Assembly (NCBI GenBank): GCA_029856365.1
Contig: JAHQWW010000021.1
Coordinates: 1 to 45,989, forward strand
Source: Candidatus Hodarchaeota archaeon
Lineage (GTDB): Archaea; Asgardarchaeota; Heimdallarchaeia; Hodarchaeales; Hodarchaeaceae
DNA length: 45,989 nt
Reading direction: 5' to 3'
Positions within the stretch are counted from its first letter, which is position 1, and the number at the start of each line of letters is the position of its first letter. Under the pieces are notes generated by a model that was given only the letters and a program-made list of their open reading frames with translations, was not told the origin of the DNA and ran no database searches. The position numbers were made by a program, and so were the translations under genes. Positions 1 through 6,870 of this stretch are shown here, piece by piece.

Positions 1-50
1 AAACAAGCTGTTGAATGATGAAGATTTTTCTTGAAATACCTATTTATTAA

Positions 51-557
51 AGTCTCATTCAGTTATTTTTTGATTTGAGTTGGATAGTAAAGTCCTCGAT
101 AATTTCATTTGGTCATGATATTGAAGGATCATGGTTACTTACTGAAGCTGCTGAAGCACTAGGAAATGAGAAATTATTGAAAGAGATAAAAAATGTTGCC
201 ATAAAGCTGGTTGATAGAACTATAATGGAAGGAACAGATAAAAGTAGTTCTCTCTTCTATGAATATGATAAAAAAACTGGAAAAATAGACTTTGATAAAC
301 ATTGGTGGTGTCAAGCAGAAGCAATGATTGGATTAGTAAAGGCCTGGCAAATAACAGGAAATCAACAATATATGAAGAATGCTGCTAATATCTGGGATTA
401 TATTACAAAATTCATTATTAATGTTGAATATGGAGAATGGAACGCCGTGATTGATAAATTCAACCATGTTATCACTAAGGGGGATAGAGTTGGATTCTGG
501 AAATGCCCCTATCATAATACAAGGGCTTGTATAGAGGTTATTAATCGTTTAGTTTAG
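51..557 (+). pseudogene. N-acylglucosamine / cellobiose 2-epimerase family, C-terminal remnant
   Basis: The readable frame matches the C-terminal part of the AGE/cellobiose 2-epimerase family, (alpha/alpha)6-barrel enzymes of about 400 residues that interconvert glucose and mannose configurations at C2. Recognisable blocks are LFFD, SFGHDIEGSWLLTEAA, WWCQAEAMIG and KCPYHNTRA, which contain the conserved histidines. Only about 165 residues remain. An in-frame TAA at 48-50 precedes the first recognisable block. A second frame (2-49) contains NTYLL, which resembles the segment normally just before LFFD, but it has its own TGA at 32-34. The simplest reading is a decayed gene whose 5' part lies outside the window. 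The only nearby start is a TTG at 75, inside the domain and without a ribosome site. The 3' end overlaps the convergent RidA gene by 17 bp. A short functional protein or sequencing errors cannot be excluded. Confidence 0.65.
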
Positions 558-939
558 CTGGAATCACTGCAATTACTTCAATCTCAATCTTTATTCCCTC
601 GATTGGTGACTGAGCTTGGATTGTAACGCGAACAGGTTCATAGCCAACCTTAAAAAAATCTCGATACACTTGATCCATCTTATTAAATTCATTACCATCC
701 TTCATAAAGATGGTTACTTTCACGATATTATCCATTGAAGTCCCCGAAGATTCTAATAAAAATTGTACATTTTGTAATGCTTTGCGTGTTTGCTGTTCAA
801 TCGTTCCAGGAATAATATCACCTGTTTTTAAATTGCAAGATAATTGGCTAGAAAGAAATAATAAATCCCCAGCTTTAACAACATGATTAAATGGACTTGT
901 TGGCTTAATGCCATTAATAATGATGATTTCTTTTTGCAT
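541..939 (-). CDS. RidA family (YjgF/YER057c/UK114) enamine/imine deaminase
   Basis: The 132-residue length and the whole sequence fit the trimeric cytosolic Rid family. RidA proteins hydrolyse reactive enamine/imine intermediates made by PLP enzymes such as threonine dehydratase. The C-terminal signature is present: R104 in EPVRVTI is the arginine that binds the substrate carboxylate in active RidA, and E120 lies in KIEIEVIAVIP. The N-terminal half has the expected FLSSQ and the QTRKALQNV helix. The retained arginine favours true deaminase activity over an inactive paralogue. The gene stands alone, converging on the epimerase remnant. The family call is firm; the physiological substrate cannot be read from the context. 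Confidence 0.93.
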   Translation of the reverse strand: MQKEIIIINGIKPTSPFNHVVKAGDLLFLSSQLSCNLKTGDIIPGTIEQQTRKALQNVQFLLESSGTSMDNIVKVTIFMKDGNEFNKMDQVYRDFFKVGYEPVRVTIQAQSPIEGIKIEIEVIAVIPAKLND

Positions 940-1191
940 TCACTAATCCACCAATTAAATCTGATAATTTATTAAAATCACTTAAACAGACAAATATAAC
1001 TAATAATCATTGAAATATTTTTTAATTCATAACATTGGTTGTTCTTAAACCAACAGATATTGGAGATTACCTTTAATAGAATGTTTAAAGGAATTTTTCC
1101 TACATAAATATCAAGAACCTAAACTTATGTAAGCTACTGACATTTAAAATAACTTACTAGTTCAAATAATATAGAAAAAGGGTGAAGAATT

Positions 1192-1686
1192 ATGCAAAAA
1201 TTAGAAAATGTAAAGGGTCAATTACATTATGCTTTGAACATGGCAATGAAGACATTAGATAAAGCAATTTTATTAATTCCCGATGATAAACTCAATTGGA
1301 AACCTGTCGAGGATGCAAAGACCACAGCGGAGCTTTGTATTCATATTTATCGAGATTCATTAATCCTTACAGTTGGGACTTTGAAAGGTGAGGCTAATAA
1401 TGAAGATTATGATATTATTCCCTTCGATCCCCAAAAAATAAATTCGTCAAAAGAAATTGTAGAGTACGGAGGGAAGGTTAAGCAATTTATTCAAGAAACG
1501 GTTGAAAAATTATCCGAGAAAGATATGGATAAACAAATTACCTACAACTGCTGGGGGGGTGTTAAAATGGGGGGATTTGGGTCATTATCAACGATCCTTG
1601 AGGAAACTATTCATCACCGAGGACAATTATGCCTATATTTACGTATGATGGGAATTAAGCCTCCATTTATTTATGATTTTAGTTGA
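1192..1686 (+). CDS. DinB-like four-helix-bundle protein
   Basis: This 164-residue protein matches the DinB/YfiT-like superfamily: four helices with a metal site, found in thiol S-transferases and many stress proteins of unknown reaction. H51 lies in the second helix and H142 in the C-terminal HRGQLCLYLR signature. The position four residues before H142, often the third histidine, is E138 here, so the metal triad may be altered. The ATG is preceded by GGTGA at 1181-1185 with a 6-nt spacer, an archaeal-type ribosome site. A second, very divergent DinB-like gene lies at 14846-15376. The superfamily is clear; the substrate is unknown. Confidence 0.85.
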   Translation: MQKLENVKGQLHYALNMAMKTLDKAILLIPDDKLNWKPVEDAKTTAELCIHIYRDSLILTVGTLKGEANNEDYDIIPFDPQKINSSKEIVEYGGKVKQFIQETVEKLSEKDMDKQITYNCWGGVKMGGFGSLSTILEETIHHRGQLCLYLRMMGIKPPFIYDFS

Positions 1687-1761
1687 TCTAGCAAAAATTA
1701 TATTGTTTCAACAAATCAATTCAATAATCAGATTTAGGATATCCTCTGTTAGGGATTTAAA

Positions 1762-2685
1762 ATGAATTCAAAAATAAATACTGTGACTGGTGAAATCCAA
1801 CCAAAGGAAATGGGTTTTACCCTACCACATGAACATATATTAGTAGATTTTATTGGTGTTGAAGAAACAGGAAAACATCGATACAATCCCGAAGAAGTCA
1901 TTAACGTAATGTTTCCATATCTATTAGACATCAAAAAGCTTGGTGTAACAACTTTTATTGATTGTACACCAATGTATCTGGCAAGAGATGTTGAGATCCT
2001 AAAAGAATTGGCAAATAAAACCAATCTGAACATTCTTACAAACACAGGCTTATATGGTAGAGAACCATATATTCCAAAACATGCTTACAAAGAATCTATT
2101 GAAGAATTAGCAAATCAATGGATTCTAGAAACAAAAGAGGGAATTGAGGACACGTTAATAAAACCAGGTTTCATAAAAACAGCTGTAGATGGGGAAGAAT
2201 TTACTGAAATCGAGAATAAACTCATTGAAGTAGCTGCAGTAGCATCCAATGAAACAAATCTTACAATAGCGACTCATACATGTTTTGGAGAGAAAGCACT
2301 ACAAATCCTGAAGGTCTTAAATGATTATAATGTTAAGCCACAGAAATGGATTTTTGTCCATGCAAACATCGAAGAAAAATTAGAACTCATTTTACAGGTT
2401 GCTGAGCAAGGAGCATGGATAGAACTTGATGGGGTCGGACAAGAAGGCCAAGATGAGAAGATACTCAATATTCTTGATATATTGATTGATCAGGACTATG
2501 AGGATCAAATCTTATTGTCTCAAGATGCAGGTTGTTACTTTGTGGGAGAACCCAATGGTGGTGAGATAAGACCGTTTAGTCCTTTCATAACCGAATTCAT
2601 ACCTGTCTTACGTGACCGTGGAATTCAAGACGAATTGATTCAGAAATTCACTATTAATAATCCTGCATCAGCTTTTTCGATATGA
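1762..2685 (+). CDS. Phosphotriesterase-family metal-dependent hydrolase
   Basis: The protein is a 307-residue TIM-barrel amidohydrolase of the phosphotriesterase/PTE-like lactonase (Php) family. The expected binuclear metal ligands are all visible: H23 and H25 in LPHEH, K139 in FIKTA (the carbamylated lysine), H172 in ATHT, H200 in FVHAN and D255 in LSQDAG. Family members hydrolyse lactones, phosphotriesters or carboxylic esters; many archaeal ones are N-acyl-homoserine or sugar lactonases. With glycosidases nearby a sugar lactonase is conceivable, but that is inference. The full set of ligands argues for an active enzyme. The gene is monocistronic, with the next gene on the same strand 53 bp away. 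Confidence 0.88.
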   Translation: MNSKINTVTGEIQPKEMGFTLPHEHILVDFIGVEETGKHRYNPEEVINVMFPYLLDIKKLGVTTFIDCTPMYLARDVEILKELANKTNLNILTNTGLYGREPYIPKHAYKESIEELANQWILETKEGIEDTLIKPGFIKTAVDGEEFTEIENKLIEVAAVASNETNLTIATHTCFGEKALQILKVLNDYNVKPQKWIFVHANIEEKLELILQVAEQGAWIELDGVGQEGQDEKILNILDILIDQDYEDQILLSQDAGCYFVGEPNGGEIRPFSPFITEFIPVLRDRGIQDELIQKFTINNPASAFSI

Positions 2686-2738
2686 TTACTAATTATGCCT
2701 ACTTAAAAGCATAAAAAGAGACAACCTTCTGTTATCCT

Positions 2739-3512
2739 ATGTATCATGAACATCATAAACAGATTATAAACAAGCTTAAGCAACATTTTATGAACGATCC
2801 GAATATTTTAGCACTTATTATCAATGGTTCTGTAGCTCGAGGGTCAGCTGGCCCTGAATCAGATGTTGATTTCGTATTAGTGGTAACAGACCTTGAGTAT
2901 GAACATAGAGAAAGTAATAACGAAATCCATTTTAATTGTAATGAATTTTGTATTACTCCTTGCACTGAAGTAAATGGATCAACAAAAACCGAAAGAATGC
3001 TGAAATGGCTCGCTAAAAACGGTACTGATGTTGCTAGATATGCTTTTATTGAAGCAAATATCATTTTCTCCAAATTACCAGACTTAAACAAATTATTAGA
3101 GCAAATTACTACATTTTCTACTCATGATAGTAAGGATAAATTAGAAAGCTTTTACAGTCAAGTCAAAATGCATTATTCGTATCTTGAGTATGGATATTAC
3201 AGTCAAAATACTTATGTTTTAAACCAAACAGCAGTGCTCCTAGCATTATTTGGAGGGAGAATGATCTTGACTCATAATAATATGTTTTATCCTGGTCGAA
3301 AGTGGTTTATGACCCAGTTAGAGGAAGCAGAACAAAAACCTAAAGATTTTATTTATTCTATGAAGGAATTATTACAGTTTCCCAATTTATCGAATGCAAA
3401 GGAATTTTGCGACATATTGCTTAATTTCAGGGACTGGCCAAAGCCACACGAAGGATGGTTTAATCGTTTTGAAAATGATATGAAAAACCACTGTTGGAAT
3501 GCAATTGATTAG
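2739..3512 (+). CDS. Nucleotidyltransferase-fold (pol beta superfamily) protein
   Basis: The N-terminal 50 residues carry the minimal nucleotidyltransferase motif: G30-S31 in IINGSVARGS followed by D42 and D44 in SDVDFVLVV, the usual GS plus DxD magnesium site. The remaining 200 residues are mostly helical with aromatic patches and resemble the accessory domain of aminoglycoside or kanamycin nucleotidyltransferase-like proteins. Such proteins transfer an NMP to a small molecule or protein. The catalytic residues look intact. No toxin or antitoxin partner is adjacent, so a HEPN-MNT module is not supported. The substrate is unknown. A second NTase-fold gene lies at 5126-5800. Confidence 0.8.
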   Translation: MYHEHHKQIINKLKQHFMNDPNILALIINGSVARGSAGPESDVDFVLVVTDLEYEHRESNNEIHFNCNEFCITPCTEVNGSTKTERMLKWLAKNGTDVARYAFIEANIIFSKLPDLNKLLEQITTFSTHDSKDKLESFYSQVKMHYSYLEYGYYSQNTYVLNQTAVLLALFGGRMILTHNNMFYPGRKWFMTQLEEAEQKPKDFIYSMKELLQFPNLSNAKEFCDILLNFRDWPKPHEGWFNRFENDMKNHCWNAID

Positions 3513-3516
3513 AATA

Positions 3517-3816
3517 CTACCCAGCCATTGATGCTACTATTTCCAAGAGTAGCCTAACAGAAAAACCAATCACCAACATCACAAAACCATAACCAAAGCA
3601 AATGAGGAACACAGGTAAGAATGCATCAGATTGTGTTACATCCAAGATAAGATTTGTAGGGAAGTAAGATAAAACTGCAGCTCCAATAACAGCAATTAGA
3701 ATTGAACCACCAATAAAAATTATTATTTCTACAATTGTTAATGGTTCATCTTTGGGATCTATTTCGGTTTCTTGGGCACCATCCGTTATTTTTGGTGTTT
3801 TATCAATATCGTTCAT
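3517..3816 (-). CDS. Small two-helix membrane protein, unrecognised
   Basis: This 99-residue protein has an acidic, Asp/Glu/Thr-rich N-terminal 30 residues and two predicted membrane helices, one starting around IVEIIIFIGGSILIAVIGAA and one around FLICFGYGFVMLVIGFSV. No catalytic motif or family is recognised. An AGGATG-type ribosome site lies about 10 nt before the ATG, which supports a real gene. It converges on the nucleotidyltransferase gene with 4 bp between them. It is probably a small integral membrane protein of unknown role. Confidence 0.6.
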   Translation of the reverse strand: MNDIDKTPKITDGAQETEIDPKDEPLTIVEIIIFIGGSILIAVIGAAVLSYFPTNLILDVTQSDAFLPVFLICFGYGFVMLVIGFSVRLLLEIVASMAG

Positions 3817-4002
3817 ATCTACTATTCATCCTGCCAATAATTCTTTCTTTTTCTCATTATTTTAGTTCTGGGAAAATAATTTGGAAATATAGTATTTAGT
3901 GAATACCATTTCTATTAAGTTCCTTAATAACCATTCTGTGCTACAAAGTTTGTTCGATATTTTTTAGGATGTATGAAATTGTGGAAATAAGAGAGATAAA
4001 TC

Positions 4003-4725
4003 ATGATCTACAAAGAAAATCTTGAACTGGCGTTAGAAAATGTTGGACGTTATGAACAATATAAATTTATAAGAGCATGGGGGATTGTCAATATAATCGT
4101 AGGGTTGACAAGGTTTTTCTTGGCCTTTATCATCGAAATTCTTTTAGTCTGGTTTGTTAATCGTGATCTGTTTAATTTTTCAAGATCTGGTGCAATTTTA
4201 TTGGGATTCTTGAAATCTTTCATTCAAATTTTTACTCTTATTTCATTAGCTATCATATTCTTCTATAGCTATATTTCTGTAAAAAAAACCATTTTTACAG
4301 AGAATCAAATAATATCTCAAAGAATGATTAATCTTGGTTTAGCTTTGATAATTTTATATTTATCTGTATTTGTTTTCAAAATTCCTGGGAGTACATATCG
4401 AATAGACTTCATAGGCGTTATTCTTTGCTATTTTTTGCTTAATATAAGAACAGAAAATGATTTTAAGGAAGTATTATACCAAGGAATTACCCTTTTCCTT
4501 GTTCTAGTCTTTAATTTTGTCTGGCAATTTATTTATATCCTCACATTTTTGGATTTTAATATTGATACGCCACGTAGTTCAAACGATTTAGCTATTCCAG
4601 TCTTTATGTTTTCTTATTTTATTATAAATTTCGTCATAGCTGCGATTTATGTTGGAACTGGATATATGTTAATAAAAAAGGCATCGAGAGTATTAGAAGG
4701 AGAAAATAATTCTTCAAGGGTTTAA
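4003..4725 (+). CDS. Polytopic membrane protein, unrecognised
   Basis: This 240-residue protein is very hydrophobic, with about six membrane segments: near residues 23-50 (possibly two), 60-95, 105-125, 130-150, 160-190 and 200-228. It has a short cytoplasmic-looking N-terminus and a charged C-terminal tail. No family is recognised. Its stop lies one base before the ATG of a winged-helix regulator, so the two are almost certainly co-transcribed and translationally coupled. Membrane-protein/winged-helix pairs usually mean that the regulator controls the membrane protein or that the membrane protein tunes the regulator; which applies here is not visible. Confidence 0.7.
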   Translation: MIYKENLELALENVGRYEQYKFIRAWGIVNIIVGLTRFFLAFIIEILLVWFVNRDLFNFSRSGAILLGFLKSFIQIFTLISLAIIFFYSYISVKKTIFTENQIISQRMINLGLALIILYLSVFVFKIPGSTYRIDFIGVILCYFLLNIRTENDFKEVLYQGITLFLVLVFNFVWQFIYILTFLDFNIDTPRSSNDLAIPVFMFSYFIINFVIAAIYVGTGYMLIKKASRVLEGENNSSRV

Positions 4726-4726
4726 A

Positions 4727-5041
4727 ATGACAGAATTGGGCGAAATACCAGACGAATTCGAGATTTTCATTCCAACAGTTCGTTTGACTATAATGATTCT
4801 ACTTTATAATCACCAGAAAGTTACTTTCACTGAACTTCAAAGACTTCTAAATCTAACAGCAGGAAATCTTGATCATCACCTTAAAAAATTAGAAAACTCC
4901 CATGCCATCAGGATGTACAAAAAAATTTTCCCACAACGCCCATTAACTGTTATTGAAATCACAGAAACAGGAAAAAAATCATTTCAAGAGTATATTACAA
5001 TACTTAAAGGAATATTAAACCAGATTGATACGAATCAATGA
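4727..5041 (+). CDS. Winged-helix transcriptional regulator (PF13601-type, ArsR/MarR-like)
   Basis: The 104-residue protein is nearly all one winged helix. RLTIMILLYNHQKVTF forms helix 1 and the turn, FTELQRLLNLTAGNLDHHL the helix-turn-helix, and the wing follows around KKIFPQRPLTVIEIT, ending with the dimerisation helix GKKSFQEYITIL. The LTxGNLxxHL recognition pattern and TxxG before the last helix are typical of the small archaeal and bacterial 'winged helix DNA-binding' family. It is expected to act as a dimeric repressor or activator. The start overlaps the preceding membrane-protein gene region, so its first target is likely its own operon. Confidence 0.85.
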   Translation: MTELGEIPDEFEIFIPTVRLTIMILLYNHQKVTFTELQRLLNLTAGNLDHHLKKLENSHAIRMYKKIFPQRPLTVIEITETGKKSFQEYITILKGILNQIDTNQ

Positions 5042-5125
5042 TCTAATTTTGGCTTCCTGATTTGTTAAAAGAAAAACACAAATTAAAATGCCATATTTCC
5101 CTATCACTAAATTGTAAACGTGATT

Positions 5126-5800
5126 TCACAATATTTTCTTTATCTTTTCAGCTCTATTATGTAATCCACGTCTTATGGTCTGTTCTAATAAGACTTCTAA
5201 TAGTGGGGCTTTTATACTATGATTTTTCCAGTTGATAAATTGTAATTGCTTCTCTGCCAAAAAACCAAAATCTTTCTGTATCTGTGAGTCTTTATCCTTG
5301 AATACTCCTCCAATCCATTCTATTCTACTGTGTAAGAAGGCTCTCCCAAACCATTTACAAAACCATCCTTTCGTGTCAGCCACAGGTTCATAAACGTAAT
5401 CATTTAGAAGTATCCCCAATTTTAAAGCACTTTCATGATCAGTGACCAGATCAATATCACGCGGAATAATTTTTACACCGTATAACGCCAAAGCACAACT
5501 CCCTGTTACCCACCAGTGGAGCGACTCAGATTCTATCAATTCTAAAAAGGCCAATAATGCTTTTTCCCATGGAATAAGAATCTCATTAGCTGCTTGTTTG
5601 AGCATTTCTTCTGCAATTTCCTTGAACCGCTCAAAATACTTTTCTAAACGTGGAATATCTTTGGAAAAACTCCTCCCAAACCCTTCCTCTAATTCAGGAT
5701 ATTGAAGTTTTCTTAGAACTGCTCTGTAATTCTCATTAGATGTATTAATTAGAAATATTACTTCTTCCCCTTTATCTTTCCAATCAATTTCCAAAGACAT
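5126..5800 (-). CDS. Nucleotidyltransferase-fold protein (AadB/MNT-like)
   Basis: In this 224-residue protein the nucleotidyltransferase motif is internal: G100-S101 in WWVTGSCALALYG is followed by D115 and D117 in PRDIDLVTD. The C-terminal part contains a KAPLLEVLLEQTIRRG helix, similar to the segment after the catalytic core in MNT or ANT(2'')-like proteins. An additional helical N-terminal domain of about 85 residues precedes the fold and is not recognised. The key acidic residues are present, so activity is plausible. The target may be a small molecule or a protein or RNA; nothing in the context decides. Confidence 0.75.
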   Translation of the reverse strand: MSLEIDWKDKGEEVIFLINTSNENYRAVLRKLQYPELEEGFGRSFSKDIPRLEKYFERFKEIAEEMLKQAANEILIPWEKALLAFLELIESESLHWWVTGSCALALYGVKIIPRDIDLVTDHESALKLGILLNDYVYEPVADTKGWFCKWFGRAFLHSRIEWIGGVFKDKDSQIQKDFGFLAEKQLQFINWKNHSIKAPLLEVLLEQTIRRGLHNRAEKIKKIL

Positions 5801-5875
5801 AATAACTCACAATGTTAATAGTATGAAAGATTATTTCCATTAAAGTGGAGCTCCATAATTAGATTTCAAGATAAA

Positions 5876-6724
5876 TTACAGTGGTGGCCCATTCCTCACT
5901 ATCTGTTGAATATTCTTTGAGGAACCACGACCAGGATAAATACATTCAACTATCCATGTCACCCCAGCATCTATATAATCGTTTATCCACTGATTTTCTT
6001 CTTTTTTAGCTGATGTAACGACAGGGTGTATCACATCAAAAGACTCTGAGGTTCTTCGATGAAGCTGAATATACTTAATGATTTCTTTGATGTCATCTGT
6101 CCACAATGGTTCTTCAAATCCTTCTCTAATAGGGAAAATCCCATTAAATTTTGCTGCTCGTCGAAATGGCCGTTTATTTGGCCAAGTGCCCCCAACCCAG
6201 ATAGGAATTGGCTTCTGTACTGGCTTGGGAATGAATTTAACCTCGTTTATCTGAAAGAAATCGCCTTGATAAGAGAACGGCTCACCAGTCCATAATCCTG
6301 TCAAGACATCAAGTCCTTCATCTAATTTTTTCCCGCGAACTTGAGGGTCTCCATCTTCACCAAAATCACGGAATTCAGTATCCATTCCTAACCCAATTCC
6401 TAATATTAATCTTCCATTAGACAATCGATCTAATGAAACTGTTTCTCTAGCGACTTTCCATGGTCTCCTTCGCGCTAATGCAGTTACCGTTGTCCCAATT
6501 CTAAGCTTTTCTGTTTTTGTGGCTATCCCTGCCAAGACTATCCATGGATCAAGTATTGGCTCATGACTGTCTTTATTTAGATGCATATGATCCCAGATGA
6601 AAAAACCATCCCAATTACTCTCCTCTGCTAGTATTGATAGTTTCATATAATCCTGAGGGTCTGTAAAGACTCCATGATTAGCAATATATACACCAAACTT
6701 TGCCTTAATACTCATCTTAGGCAC
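5876..6724 (-). CDS. Luciferase-like monooxygenase (LLM) class flavin/F420-dependent oxidoreductase
   Basis: The 282-residue sequence follows the bacterial luciferase-like TIM barrel: an N-terminal strand, LAEESNWDGFFIWDHM, LRIGTTVTALARRRPWKVARE, the LSNGRLILGIGLG signature and a C-terminal IPIWVGG strand. In archaea this group commonly uses F420 (for example methylene-H4MPT reductase-like enzymes), but the cofactor cannot be assigned from motifs alone, and the closest bacterial relatives use FMN. Proteins of this length oxidise or reduce small organic substrates. The gene stands alone, next to a divergently unrelated NTase. The family is certain, the reaction unknown. Confidence 0.9.
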   Translation of the reverse strand: MPKMSIKAKFGVYIANHGVFTDPQDYMKLSILAEESNWDGFFIWDHMHLNKDSHEPILDPWIVLAGIATKTEKLRIGTTVTALARRRPWKVARETVSLDRLSNGRLILGIGLGMDTEFRDFGEDGDPQVRGKKLDEGLDVLTGLWTGEPFSYQGDFFQINEVKFIPKPVQKPIPIWVGGTWPNKRPFRRAAKFNGIFPIREGFEEPLWTDDIKEIIKYIQLHRRTSESFDVIHPVVTSAKKEENQWINDYIDAGVTWIVECIYPGRGSSKNIQQIVRNGPPL

Positions 6725-6870
6725 CTATAAACAATAAACAAAAAATTACTTTTAATTATGAAGATAGGGGTAATGAAGGAAAATCTTGAATTTAAATTTA
6801 TAAGAAAGAAAAGGAGAGAGTGGAAAATATTCAATTATGGGCCTTCTTTTTTTAATCTTAAAATGGTGTA

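Noticed and set aside
2739..3512. HEPN-MNT toxin-antitoxin pair
   Set aside because: The protein has a nucleotidyltransferase motif, but no HEPN partner (RxxxxH) gene lies next to it or to the 5126-5800 gene.
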